DNA of 64,000 bases from Arsenophonus sp031446165 (lineage in GTDB: Bacteria; Pseudomonadota; Gammaproteobacteria; Enterobacterales; Enterobacteriaceae): assembly GCA_031446165.1 (NCBI GenBank), contig CP132905.1, positions 496,001-560,000 of the forward strand. The letters run 5' to 3'. The notes beneath the pieces are model-generated. The model was not told the DNA's origin, did not search any database, and saw nothing but the letters and a program-made list of their open reading frames with translations. Positions 28,176-38,491 of the stretch are shown here, in pieces; the first letter of the stretch is position 1, and each line of letters begins with the position of its first letter. A program made the translations under genes and the position numbers.

Positions 28176-29294
28176 ATGTCAATAAATTTTTCAAAAAAAG
28201 TGGTTGTTGCTATGTCTGGTGGTGTAGATTCGTCTGTATCTGCTTATTTACTTAAAAAACAAGGATTTCAAGTTTCCGGTTTATTTATGAAAAACTGGGA
28301 AGAAGACGATACTGCAGAATATTGTATGGCAGCCACTGATCTTGCAGATGCCCAATCTGTTTGTAAAAAAATTGATATAAAACTGCACACTGTCAATTTT
28401 GCAACAGAATATTGGGATAATGTTTTTATACATTTTCTTCATGAATATAAAATGGGGCGTACCCCAAATCCAGATATTTTATGTAATAAAGAAATAAAAT
28501 TTAAAGTATTCAAACAATTTGCTATAAAAAATTTATCAGCAGATTATATTGCTACAGGACATTACGCAAGAATCCAAAAAATTAATGGATATTATCAACT
28601 ATTACGTGCCCATGATAGACATAAAGATCAGAGTTATTTTTTATATACTCTTGATCAAACACAATTGACAAAAAATCTTTTCCCAATCGGAAAACTTAAA
28701 AAAGCCAAAGTTCGCTATCTTGCTGAAAAAATAGGTTTAATTACTGCGAAAAAAAAGGATTCCACTGGAATTTGTTTTATTGGTAAAAAAAAATTTTATA
28801 GTTTTCTTTCTCAATATTTAATCGGCCAACCAGGAAAAATTGTTACTATTGATGGCAAAATATTAGGAACACATGCAGGCATAATATATTATACATTAGG
28901 ACAACGTAAGGGATTAGGGATTGGTGGCATTAAAGAAGCAAACAAAAATCCTTGGTACGTAGTTGACAAAGACATAAAAAATAATATTTTAATTGTAGCA
29001 CAAGGACATAATCATCCGCGCTCTTTATCAACAGGGCTTATTATTCAAAAAATTCATTGGATTACTCCAAAAATAAAAATAAAAAAAAATATAAAAAATC
29101 AATACACAGTTAAAACACGTTATCGTCAGGAAGATATTCCTTGTGAAATTATCCAACTTTATAAAAGTAAAGTAACTATAAAATTTAGCTACCCCATTGA
29201 ATCAGTAACACCAGGTCAATCTGCTGTTTTATATAATAAAGAAGTTTGTTTAGGTGGTGGTGTTATTGAAGAACGTATTCAAGATGAAATTTAA
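28176..29294 (+). CDS. mnmA: tRNA-specific 2-thiouridylase
   Basis: MnmA puts sulphur on C2 of U34 in tRNA-Lys, -Glu and -Gln. It has 372 residues (E. coli 368). The PP-loop ATP site is AMSGGVDSSVS near residues 12-22. The two catalytic cysteines are visible in PDILCNKEIKFK (near 104) and DSTGICFIG (near 204). FMKNWEEDD, TGHYAR, DQSYFLYTL and LGQRKGLGIGG are all conserved. Sulphur should come through IscS and the Tus relay, not seen here. In E. coli mnmA-hflD-purB are adjacent; here hflD is missing. Confidence 0.97.
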   Translation: MSINFSKKVVVAMSGGVDSSVSAYLLKKQGFQVSGLFMKNWEEDDTAEYCMAATDLADAQSVCKKIDIKLHTVNFATEYWDNVFIHFLHEYKMGRTPNPDILCNKEIKFKVFKQFAIKNLSADYIATGHYARIQKINGYYQLLRAHDRHKDQSYFLYTLDQTQLTKNLFPIGKLKKAKVRYLAEKIGLITAKKKDSTGICFIGKKKFYSFLSQYLIGQPGKIVTIDGKILGTHAGIIYYTLGQRKGLGIGGIKEANKNPWYVVDKDIKNNILIVAQGHNHPRSLSTGLIIQKIHWITPKIKIKKNIKNQYTVKTRYRQEDIPCEIIQLYKSKVTIKFSYPIESVTPGQSAVLYNKEVCLGGGVIEERIQDEI

Positions 29295-29790
29295 TTTTTT
29301 TATTAAAAAAATTATTAAAAATAACATAATAACCATTTAACATTTAAAATAAATTAAACTTTTACTCAATAATATACGCACATAATTTCTGTATTAATGA
29401 TGAATTATTTATTTTTAAAAATAGATAAATAGCAATAAATCTCTCGATAAAGTTAATATTTTACTTTTAATATTTTTATTATATGGATACACTCAATTAA
29501 ATATTAAAAAATAAAAAACTAAATATTTTAGGTACTTTATAACATATTTTTTTAATTAAAATATTTTAAGATAATAATAAATATTTATACGCAAGCAAAA
29601 TTTAATAGATTCATTATTATGCATCTTACTATTAATCTTTAACATATATTTTTTATAAATGCATCCTTTATTAAAGCAATATTCTATTCAAAAAACATTT
29701 TTATAAGTTTTTAATAAATAACAATCAATTATGATTTATATTTTTTTGTTATTGTAAAATTTGATACTAATAAATTCAATAGGAGTAATC
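29295..29790. other. Spacer at the former hflD position
   Basis: About 500 AT-rich bases between mnmA and purB, where E. coli carries hflD (ycfC). No HflD remnant was recognised. AGGAGT at 29780-29785 is the purB ribosome binding site. Confidence 0.5.
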
Positions 29791-31161
29791 ATGGAATTAT
29801 CTTCATTAACAACTATATCACCAATTGATGGTCGTTATAGTGATCAAGTCAATATATTACGTCCAATTTTTAGTGAATTTGCTTTATTTAAATATCGTAT
29901 AGAAATAGAAATACGTTGGTTGCAAAAATTAGCAACATGCTCTGAAATTCAGGAAATACCATTATTTACCAATGATGCTAATAATTATCTTAATAATATT
30001 ATTATAAACTTTAATGAAAATGATGCAATACAGATTAAAAAAATTGAAAAAAAAATAAATCATGATGTCAAAGCAGTGGAATATTTTTTAAAAGAAAAAA
30101 TACAGTGCATACCTGAACTTAAAAAAGCTGTAGAATTTATTCATTTTGCATGCACATCTGAAGATATTAATAATCTTGCCTATGCATTAATTTTAAAAAA
30201 TACTCGAAATAACATTTTATTACCTTATTGGAGAAAACTTATAAACAAGATAAAAAAAATGGCTGCTCTTTATGCTGCTTTACCAATGTTATCAAGAACG
30301 CATGGTCAAGTTGCTACTCCAACCACTATTGGAAAAGAATTTGCTAATTTTGCTTATCGTATGGACCGACAATATCAACAATTTATAAAAATTGATATTT
30401 TAGGAAAAATTAATGGTGCAGTAGGTAATTATAATGCCCATTTATTAGCTTATCCGAATATAAATTGGCTACTATTTAGTGAAGAATTTGTTAGTTCATT
30501 AAATATTAAATGGAATCCATTCACAACGCAAATAGAACCTCATGATTATATCGCTGAATTGTTTAATTGCATTGCCCGATTTAATACTATTGTCTTAGAT
30601 TTGAATAAAGATATGTGGAGTTATCTTGCATTAGAAAACTTTACACAAAAAATAAGAGAATGTGAAGTAGGTTCCTCAACTATGCCACATAAAATTAATC
30701 CTATTGATTTTGAAAATGCAGAAGGTAATCTTGGATTAGCAAATTCACTATTAAATTATTTTTCTAATAAATTACCAATTTCACGTTGGCAACGTGATCT
30801 TACTGATTCAACAGTTTTACGTAGTTTAGGGGTTGCTATTGCTTACAGTTTCATTGCATATCAAGCAACACTAAAAGGTTTAAATAAACTAGAAATTAAT
30901 AACAAAAAAATATTGACTGAATTGGATTCTCATTGGGAAGTTTTAAGTGAAGCTATTCAAACTATTATGAAACGTTATGGCATAGAGAATGCTTATGAAA
31001 AATTAAAAACCATCAGTAGAGGTAAAAATATTACTAAAAATGACATAACAAAATTTATTGATAGTATTAATTTACCAAAAAAAGAAAAAGAACGTTTAAA
31101 AATGATGACACCAGCAAATTATCTGGGTTATGCTATTAAGATGGTAGATTATCTAAAATAA
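29791..31161 (+). CDS. purB: Adenylosuccinate lyase
   Basis: PurB removes fumarate from SAICAR and adenylosuccinate in purine synthesis and AMP formation. I start at the ATG at 29791 (MELSSLTTISPIDGRYSDQV), which matches E. coli and has AGGAG six bases upstream; the frame is open for ten codons more. It has 456 residues, as in E. coli. The superfamily signature GSSTMPHKINPIDFEN is near residues 294-309. The catalytic region TSEDINN and the SRTHGQVATP block are intact. Its ending TPANYLGYAIKMVDYLK matches. Confidence 0.97.
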   Translation: MELSSLTTISPIDGRYSDQVNILRPIFSEFALFKYRIEIEIRWLQKLATCSEIQEIPLFTNDANNYLNNIIINFNENDAIQIKKIEKKINHDVKAVEYFLKEKIQCIPELKKAVEFIHFACTSEDINNLAYALILKNTRNNILLPYWRKLINKIKKMAALYAALPMLSRTHGQVATPTTIGKEFANFAYRMDRQYQQFIKIDILGKINGAVGNYNAHLLAYPNINWLLFSEEFVSSLNIKWNPFTTQIEPHDYIAELFNCIARFNTIVLDLNKDMWSYLALENFTQKIRECEVGSSTMPHKINPIDFENAEGNLGLANSLLNYFSNKLPISRWQRDLTDSTVLRSLGVAIAYSFIAYQATLKGLNKLEINNKKILTELDSHWEVLSEAIQTIMKRYGIENAYEKLKTISRGKNITKNDITKFIDSINLPKKEKERLKMMTPANYLGYAIKMVDYLK

Positions 31162-31785
31162 AATAACAAAGATAATACTATATAAATATTTTTAAGAAAG
31201 TTATTTTTAAAATTTTCAAAAAACTCGAAAAATAATGAATTATCATTATATTAGAATTATAAATTTTTCATTAAAACTTTAAAAAAACAATAAGCAATTC
31301 AGATTAATTTTATATGTATTAATATAAAAATTTAATTAGGAAATTAATTGAGATGAAAAAATATAAAAAATATTTACTTAATGAGTATTTTACATTTAAT
31401 TTTTAATTAAAAATTAAATTAATTATTTTGCAAGTTAATTTCATATCATTATTTTAATAACAGATATTTTTTGGAGAATGTTCATTTTTTATATAAATAT
31501 TATTTATAACATATTATAATTTTTTGATATTAATATATGCAATATCTAGACAAAATTTTATTTTAAAAATTTTAAAAATAAACAATAAAAAGATATTATT
31601 TTATTTTATCAATTAATTCTTTCTTTTTGCTAAAAATACAGAAAATAAATCTTTTTTTATATATTTTTTTACGTATTTTTTTTATTCGATAGTAAAATTT
31701 CATCACTACACACCTTTCATTTTATTTCTAATGTTTTTACTCTAATAAAAAATATTGATAATAGTATATTAAATAGAAAAAATAT
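31162..31785. other. Intergenic spacer between convergent purB and lolE
   Basis: About 620 AT-rich bases. The E. coli neighbours (phoPQ after purB, nagK and cobB after lolE) are absent and no remnant was recognised. No strong terminator hairpin was found. Confidence 0.45.
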
Positions 31786-33030
31786 TTACTTACTTAAAAT
31801 TCTTGCAGGAGCTACTTTAGTTGCCTGATTCGCTGGATACCAACTAGCCAATAAACTTAAAATTAATGTTGTCAACATTATAAAAAATACATCTACACTA
31901 TAAAGTACAGATGGTAAAAAATCGATAAAATAAACCTCACCGGATAAAAAAGAATAATTAAAAATATTTTCTATAAATTTAATGATAGATGTTAAATGTA
32001 ATGATATTATGCTCCCAACTAATACACCAATAAAACAACTAAACATCCCTGTAAGCAATCCATAATATAAAAAAATATTGCGAATAAAACTACTATTAGC
32101 ACCAAAAGTTCTTAATATAGCAATATTTACACTTTTATCTTTTACAGCCATTACTAACGCAGATACAATATTAAAAGAAGCAACACTGATAATAAGTATC
32201 ATAATAAGATACATAATACCTCTTACCATTTGAATATCACTATACATATAACCATAATCTTTTATCCAACTTTTAAAAAAAACATAATTACTAAGATTAA
32301 TCGCTGCATTATAAATAATTCGATTTGCAGAAAAAACATCAGAAACAGTTATTTTGAAACCAGTAATACCATTATTATATCCTAAATATTTTTGTACATC
32401 TTCTAAAGGAAGAATGGCCAATTGGTTATCCAACATACCATTTAAACTAAATAAATCAATTATAGTGACAGAAATTTTATAAGGATGATTAATACCAAAT
32501 ATGTTATTGTTATTAGAAATAATAATATTAATACAGTCACCAATAGAAACTTTTAATTTTTTTGCAACCCCCCTACCTAAAATAATTTGATGATTACCAG
32601 ATTTAAAATTTTTCCATGAATTATTGAGAATAAAATTAGGCAATGTACTTACTGAAGATTCTAAAAAAAGATCAACACCAATCATTTGAATTACTTGTAC
32701 CATAGCATTTTTTTCTAGCAGTCCTGTAAAAGCAATATAAGGTGAAACACCAATAATATTTTGAGTGTTTTTTATTTTTTTAAAATCAGATTCCCAATTT
32801 ACATAAGGCTCATTAACTGCAATTATTTGTCCGTGAGACACAACAGATAAAATACGATTTTTTAATTCATATTCAAAACCATTCATTACACTAAAACCAA
32901 TAATTAAAACAATAACACTCAGCACAATACTAAGCATAGAAATTACAGATATCACTGATACTAAACTGGATTTTTTTTTTCCTTGATAAAAACGAAGTGC
33001 AATTTTAAAAGCAAGCACTAAATCTACCAT
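31786..33030 (-). CDS. lolE: Lipoprotein-releasing system permease LolE
   Basis: LolE is the second membrane subunit of the LolCDE ABC transporter, which extracts outer-membrane lipoproteins from the inner membrane and hands them to LolA. It has 414 residues, equal to E. coli. One N-terminal membrane helix (about 25-47) precedes a large periplasmic domain, then three helices near 270-295, 315-345 and 375-395. It begins at the base after the lolD stop (TGAATG), so translation is coupled. VISMLSIVLSVIVLIIGFSVMNGFE and the C-terminal LASWYPANQATKVAPARIL match the family. Its likely cargo includes LpoB and DolP from this window. Confidence 0.95.
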   Translation of the reverse strand: MVDLVLAFKIALRFYQGKKKSSLVSVISVISMLSIVLSVIVLIIGFSVMNGFEYELKNRILSVVSHGQIIAVNEPYVNWESDFKKIKNTQNIIGVSPYIAFTGLLEKNAMVQVIQMIGVDLFLESSVSTLPNFILNNSWKNFKSGNHQIILGRGVAKKLKVSIGDCINIIISNNNNIFGINHPYKISVTIIDLFSLNGMLDNQLAILPLEDVQKYLGYNNGITGFKITVSDVFSANRIIYNAAINLSNYVFFKSWIKDYGYMYSDIQMVRGIMYLIMILIISVASFNIVSALVMAVKDKSVNIAILRTFGANSSFIRNIFLYYGLLTGMFSCFIGVLVGSIISLHLTSIIKFIENIFNYSFLSGEVYFIDFLPSVLYSVDVFFIMLTTLILSLLASWYPANQATKVAPARILSK

Positions 33031-33741
33031 TCATTGCACTCCCATAAAATTAGAACATTCTTTTAAATATCCATCATGTATTTTTAAGTGACGAATCAAA
33101 CGACCAGCCAGTCTTAAATCATGTGTAACTATTAAAAATGCAGTATCTTTTTTTCGATTGAGTTCCATTAATAAATCAAAAATAATACCGGAGTTATATA
33201 AATCTAAATTACCTGTAGGTTCATCTGCTAAAACTAAAGAGGGCTCATTAACTATAGCGCGAGCAATCACAACACGTTGCTTTTCTCCACCTGATAACTC
33301 TGAAGAGTAATAATTTATTCGATGACTTAATCCAACTGATTCTAAAATTGCATAAGCTTTTTTTTTAGCTTGCATATGACTCATACCAGCAATTAATAAT
33401 GGCATCATTACATTTTCTAAAGCATTAAAATCTGATAAGAGATGATGAAATTGATAAATAAAACCTAATTCTTTATTGCGTAGTACAGCTTTTTCTTTAT
33501 TTGATAGTAAACTAATGTTTTTTTTATTAAAAATGATATCACCACTATTTGGTATATCTAATCCACCTAATAAATGTAATAATGTACTTTTTCCAGAACC
33601 CGAATTACCGAGAATCGCTATCATTTCTTTTCTAGCAATGGAAAAAGAAATATTTTTAATAACAGTAGTTATAATTTTTCCTTCTGTATAAAATTTACAA
33701 AGATTTTTACAAACTAACAATGGTGGTGGAGCATTACGCAT
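33031..33741 (-). CDS. lolD: Lipoprotein-releasing system ATPase LolD
   Basis: LolD powers LolCDE. I start at the ATG at 33741 (MRNAPPPLLVCKNLCKFY), which overlaps the lolC stop by eight bases (ATGCGTAA), a typical coupling junction; the open frame extends to 33777 without homology. It has 236 residues (E. coli 233). Walker A is GNSGSGKST, the signature is LSGGEKQRV, Walker B is LVLADEPTGNLD, and the switch His is in VTHDLRLA. The Q-loop is seen in FIYQFHHLL. Confidence 0.97.
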   Translation of the reverse strand: MRNAPPPLLVCKNLCKFYTEGKIITTVIKNISFSIARKEMIAILGNSGSGKSTLLHLLGGLDIPNSGDIIFNKKNISLLSNKEKAVLRNKELGFIYQFHHLLSDFNALENVMMPLLIAGMSHMQAKKKAYAILESVGLSHRINYYSSELSGGEKQRVVIARAIVNEPSLVLADEPTGNLDLYNSGIIFDLLMELNRKKDTAFLIVTHDLRLAGRLIRHLKIHDGYLKECSNFMGVQ

Positions 33742-34936
33742 AACGCAAAACCTCAGTAGGTTGAATAGTAGCTGCACGATAAGCAGGATAAAGTGTTGCT
33801 AATAATGCAATTATTATTGAAAATAAGCTAATTGATATAATAGATATAAAATCAATAAAAACCTGTAATTCTATATTTTCATCTAATAAACCTAACATAG
33901 GCATTATTATATGAAGATTATGAGTAATACATAAACCCAATAATATACCAATTATCGTACCAAAAATACCAACTCCTATTCCTTGAAGCATAAAAATAGC
34001 CATAATTTTAATGCGTCTTAATCCTAATATTTGAAAAATAGCAATTTCAACCTGTTTTTGCATAACTAATAATGAAAGTGAAGTAATAATATTAAAAGAA
34101 GCCAAAATAATAATAAGGCTTAATAGTAAAATCATGACATTTTTTTCCATTTTTACTGCTTGAAAAAAATCACCTTTTCTTTCTCTCCAATCTTTCCATA
34201 TCATACCTATAGGTAAAATTTTTTTACTTAAACTATCAACCATCAAAGGTTTTTTAAGATAAAGACGCCAACCAGTAATATTATTAGTAGGATAATGCAT
34301 TAATCTTGCTGCATCTTCTAAATTTACTAATATTTCAGTACTATCAGCTTCATATTGTGTTGAAAAAAAACCTGCTACTGTAAACAAACGTTGACTAGGC
34401 ATTTTACCAATTAAGGTAAATTGAGTAACAGAGGGTACAATTAACCGTAATTGATCTCCAGGTTGTACTTTTAATATTTCAGCTAATTTTATTCCTAAAA
34501 TAATATTATAGCTACCTGATTTTAATACTGAAGGGTCAAGATTTTGTAAATGATCAAATAAAGGATCACGTAACTTTTCATTTACTCCAAGCATTACAGC
34601 AACAGTAATATTTTTTCTGCTTTGTAAAATTACATCACTTTCAACAATTGAAGTAATTTGGTTTATTTCTTGTAAATGTTTTATTTTTTTAATGGAATAT
34701 TTTTCTGGATTGATATTGCCTTGAGATGTTGTTAAAATAACTTGTGGCATATAAGCTAAAATATTATTTTTCCATGCATTTTCAGCACCATGCATTACAG
34801 ATGTAACTATTATTAAAGACATAACACCTAACGCAACTCCAATTACAGACAAAACAAAAATAAATTGAGAAAATCGATTACTTTTACGTTTGCACATATA
34901 ACGTAAGCCAACAAAATATATGATAAATTGAAACAT
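33734..34936 (-). CDS. lolC: Lipoprotein-releasing system permease LolC
   Basis: LolC is the LolA-binding membrane subunit of LolCDE. I prefer the ATG at 34936 (MFQFIIYFVGLRYMCKRKSNRFSQ), where homology to E. coli LolC begins; an ATG at 34963 would add nine residues. GAGG is 13 bases upstream, a little far. It has 400 residues against 399. One N-terminal helix, a periplasmic domain with IVPSVTQFTLIGKMPSQRLF (the LolA-hook region) and three C-terminal helices are visible. It is first in the lolC-lolD-lolE operon. The E. coli gene ycfT between mfd and lolC is absent. Confidence 0.95.
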   Translation of the reverse strand: MFQFIIYFVGLRYMCKRKSNRFSQFIFVLSVIGVALGVMSLIIVTSVMHGAENAWKNNILAYMPQVILTTSQGNINPEKYSIKKIKHLQEINQITSIVESDVILQSRKNITVAVMLGVNEKLRDPLFDHLQNLDPSVLKSGSYNIILGIKLAEILKVQPGDQLRLIVPSVTQFTLIGKMPSQRLFTVAGFFSTQYEADSTEILVNLEDAARLMHYPTNNITGWRLYLKKPLMVDSLSKKILPIGMIWKDWRERKGDFFQAVKMEKNVMILLLSLIIILASFNIITSLSLLVMQKQVEIAIFQILGLRRIKIMAIFMLQGIGVGIFGTIIGILLGLCITHNLHIIMPMLGLLDENIELQVFIDFISIISISLFSIIIALLATLYPAYRAATIQPTEVLRYA

Positions 34937-36037
34937 GAAATATAATTGACCTCTGTTATACATAACAACAAAATATTTTATAAAAAATTGGTCATTACTT
35001 AATAGTCATAAAAAAAGTTTTATAAACTTTATGTTTAGCTATTTATTTTATCTTTCTTTGATTCTTTATAAAAATATTTATTAATTTTTTATAAACAAAA
35101 TCAAAATTATATTTTCTATTAAGAAAAATCCATTTCTTATAAAAAGAAAAGAAATACTATTTTTAAAATTTCTAAAAAATAAAATAAAATCTATTTTTTA
35201 TTATTTTTAATCGAGGATGTGTCTTGTCTACTATTGAATATGTAAATATTAAAACCTTAATAGAAAAAAGTTTTTTATGAATTATAAAAAAACTACATAT
35301 CATAATTTTCAATTATATAAAAACAAGAAATTTAAAAAACAGTTACAAGAATTACATATTATAAATATATTTAGTCTATATGAAACAATATTTAACTATA
35401 TCAAAAAAAATCTGAAAGAAATGGCATCATTTTTATTGAATATTATTTTTTTAAAAAAAAGTTTCTAATGAAAATTTCTATTAATGTATTAATATGAATA
35501 ATATGCTTTTTAGTGATTTTAAAGAATATTTAAATATAAAATAGAAAAATATTCAAATCAGACATTCAGTAACACAATGAATAAAATAGTTTTTTAAAAA
35601 CTAACCAATGTTTTATCATAATGAATATAAAAAACTTATAACATTTTACTTTTTTTATTATCTATTTAAGAATAAATTATTTATCGTATCACTTTCATTT
35701 TTTATAATTACTTTATTTTATGATAAATAATTTAAAACATATAAAATAAAATAATTTATTATTACTAATAACTTATACTTTACTAAAGGCAATAATTACA
35801 AAATAAATTTTTATACAAATCATAAAAGACTTGACAACAAAATAAAATTCAAGGTATACATTATATTTATAATTAAAAATAAAAAATAGTATTTTTGTAT
35901 TAAATATTCACAACTTTTTTTTTAAAATGTATTATCTTTCTTACTTTGCCTATTTCCTACATAAAACTTTCTTTACATAAAAAGAATAATTACTCAAATT
36001 ATACTTATAAACAAAAATTTGTAATAAATAAATTCTC
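34937..36037. other. Divergent spacer between lolC and mfd
   Basis: About 1.1 kb. It should hold the lolCDE and mfd promoters and the space vacated by the first third of mfd. A 63-codon frame at 35277-35468 is Lys/Asn/Phe-rich and matches nothing I know. No readable Mfd N-terminal remnant was found. A good sigma-70-like promoter lies at 35831-35860. Confidence 0.45.
35831..35860 (+). promoter_or_regulatory. Possible sigma-70 promoter for mfd
   Basis: A consensus -35 box TTGACA (35831-35836) is followed, after 18 bases, by TATACA (35855-35860). It lies about 180 bases before the mfd ATG on the same strand. -10-like sequences are common in such AT-rich DNA, but an exact TTGACA at proper spacing is less so. 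Confidence 0.35.
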
Positions 36038-38443
36038 ATGAAATCAGAAAATACTAATTTATCTTATATGGATTTACCTAATATAAATATCAATTTTAAT
36101 AATAAAATGCCATTGCATAAACTATATAATTTCATTAAAAAATTTTCTGGTAAAATTATTTTTTCTGTAGAAAGTTTATCAAAACGTGAATATTTAAAAA
36201 AACTTTTAGCAGAAATAGATATTCAACTCATTGAAATTAAAAATATTAATGACGCTTATATATCAGGTTTTTATATTATAATTAGTACAATAAAACATGG
36301 TTTTAGTAATGAAGCTCAAAAAATAGCGGTAATTTGTGAAAATGATATATTCGGTAAACAAAAGATTCACAATAATATCAAAACACCTAAAAACATTCAT
36401 ACTGATATTTTTGATGATGATATTTCAGAATTTACAATCGGACAACCCCTAGTTCATATACAACATGGTGTTGGAAGATATCAAGGTTTAAAAATCTTAA
36501 AAACTGGAGATATTAAAAATGAATACTTAATACTAGCCTATGCCAATAATGATTTACTTTATGTTCCTGTTTCATCATTAAATTTAATTAGCCATTATTA
36601 TAATACAAATATTAACAATGAAAATGCACCATTACATAAATTAGGTAGCAATATTTGGAACAAAGCAAAAAAAAAAGCTATAGAAAAAATGCGTGATACA
36701 GCAGCAGAATTATTGGATATTCATGCACAACGTGCTATAAAACCTGGATTTGCTTTTAAATTTAATGAAATACAATATCAAGCGTTTTGTAAAAATTTTC
36801 CATTTACAACAACAAATGATCAGGAACAAGCAATCAAAAAAGTTTTATATGATATGATTCAACCGATCGCTATGGATCGCCTAATTTGTGGTGATGTCGG
36901 ATTTGGAAAGACAGAAGTTGCTATACGAGCAGCTTTTTTGGCAATAAATAATAATCAACAAGTTGCAGTATTAGTTCCAACAACTTTATTAGCGAAACAA
37001 CACTTTGATAATTTTTCTGCACGTTTTTCAAATTGGTCGACACGAATTGAGATGTTATCACGCTTACAAACCAAAAAAAAACAAAAAGAAATTATTACTA
37101 AAATTACTAACGGGGGGGTAGATATAGTAATTGGTACACATAAATTACTAAGAAATGATATCCGTTGGAAAAAACTAAGATTATTAATAATTGACGAAGA
37201 ACACCGTTTTGGTGTACGTCACAAAGAATTAATTAAAGCAATACGCAGAAATATTGATATATTAACATTAACCGCAACGCCAATTCCAAGAACACTCAAT
37301 ACAGCAATGAATGGTATGCGTGATTTATCTATTATTGCAACTCCTCCATCTTGCAGATTATCTGTTAAAACATTTGTTTGTCAATACAATAACTCAATTG
37401 TACGAAAAGCTATTTTTCGTGAAATATTACGAGGTGGACAAGTTTATTATTTATTTAATGATGTTAAAAATATAGAAAAAACAAAAGATCGATTAGCTGC
37501 ATTAGTACCAGAAGCTACTTTTATTATTGGACATGGAAAAATGTCGAAAATAGATTTAGAACATACAATGATAGATTTTTATCATCATCGATTTGATGTA
37601 TTAATTTGCACTACAATTATTGAAATGGGAATTGATATTCCTAGTGCAAACACTATAATAATTGAGCGTGCTGATTATTTTGGTCTGGCACAATTATATC
37701 AATTACGCGGAAGAGTTGGGCGTTCGTATCATCAAGCTTATGCTTATTTTTTAATATCTGATCCTAAATTGATAACTGTTAATGCAAAAAAACGCCTTGA
37801 AGCAATTAAATTAGTTGAAAATCTTGGTTCATGTTTTTCATTATCTACTTATGATTTAGAAATTAGAGGAGCAGGAGAATTGCTTGGTGAAGAACAAAGT
37901 GGACATATTTTTACTATTGGATATACTCTTTACACAAAACTTTTAAAGAATGCCGTTAATACTTTAAAACAAGGAAAGGAACCTTCTTTGGAAGAAATAA
38001 CTAATCAAAACACTGAAATTGAATTAAAAATACCTCTTTTCTTTCCAGAAAATTATATTCGAGATATCAATATTAGATTATCATTTTATAAAAAAATAGC
38101 TCATGCAAAAACAGAAAAAGAATTAAACGTATTAAAAATTGAAATAATTTATAGATTTGGTCCTTTACCTGTTTTAGCAAAACAATTAATAGAATTTGGC
38201 ATAATTCGTATACAGGCCCATGATTTAGGTATCAAGAAAATAGAAGCTAATGAAAAATATGGATTTATTGAATTCCATGAAAAAAATAAAATAAACATAA
38301 ATAATATTATTAAACTATTAGAAAATGAACCTGATACTTATAGATTAGATGGAAAAAATAAATTAAAATTTTATTATCAATTATTTGATAATCACATAAG
38401 ATTATCGTTTATAAAAAAACTAATAAAATTTTTAAATAATTGA
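36038..38443 (+). CDS. mfd: Transcription-repair coupling factor Mfd lacking the UvrB-like N-terminal module
   Basis: Mfd removes stalled RNA polymerase and, in E. coli, recruits UvrA. This protein has 801 residues against 1148. It starts at a point matching about residue 345 of E. coli Mfd (PLHKLYNFIKKFSGKIIFSVES). Retained: the RNA-polymerase-interacting domain (IGQPLVHIQHGVGRYQGL, near 134-151), the RecG-like translocase with Walker A GDVGFGKTEVA and DEEHRFG, TATPIPRTLN, QLRGRVGRS, and the C-terminal regulatory domain ending RLSFIKKLIKFL. The missing part, domains 1-3, resembles UvrB and carries the UvrA-binding site. The remaining frame is clean, so it may still dislodge polymerase. Similarly short Mfd proteins are known in other insect symbionts, as I recall for Buchnera. 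Confidence 0.93.
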   Translation: MKSENTNLSYMDLPNININFNNKMPLHKLYNFIKKFSGKIIFSVESLSKREYLKKLLAEIDIQLIEIKNINDAYISGFYIIISTIKHGFSNEAQKIAVICENDIFGKQKIHNNIKTPKNIHTDIFDDDISEFTIGQPLVHIQHGVGRYQGLKILKTGDIKNEYLILAYANNDLLYVPVSSLNLISHYYNTNINNENAPLHKLGSNIWNKAKKKAIEKMRDTAAELLDIHAQRAIKPGFAFKFNEIQYQAFCKNFPFTTTNDQEQAIKKVLYDMIQPIAMDRLICGDVGFGKTEVAIRAAFLAINNNQQVAVLVPTTLLAKQHFDNFSARFSNWSTRIEMLSRLQTKKKQKEIITKITNGGVDIVIGTHKLLRNDIRWKKLRLLIIDEEHRFGVRHKELIKAIRRNIDILTLTATPIPRTLNTAMNGMRDLSIIATPPSCRLSVKTFVCQYNNSIVRKAIFREILRGGQVYYLFNDVKNIEKTKDRLAALVPEATFIIGHGKMSKIDLEHTMIDFYHHRFDVLICTTIIEMGIDIPSANTIIIERADYFGLAQLYQLRGRVGRSYHQAYAYFLISDPKLITVNAKKRLEAIKLVENLGSCFSLSTYDLEIRGAGELLGEEQSGHIFTIGYTLYTKLLKNAVNTLKQGKEPSLEEITNQNTEIELKIPLFFPENYIRDINIRLSFYKKIAHAKTEKELNVLKIEIIYRFGPLPVLAKQLIEFGIIRIQAHDLGIKKIEANEKYGFIEFHEKNKININNIIKLLENEPDTYRLDGKNKLKFYYQLFDNHIRLSFIKKLIKFLNN

Positions 38444-38491
38444 AAAATCAATATTTTTTATTGATTGCATTTTAAATAAAAAAAAATAAAA

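Noticed and set aside
35277..35468. 63-codon frame between lolC and mfd
   Set aside because: Lys/Asn/Phe-rich, no ribosome binding site worth naming, matches neither the Mfd N terminus nor any family I know; such frames are expected by chance in AT-rich DNA.
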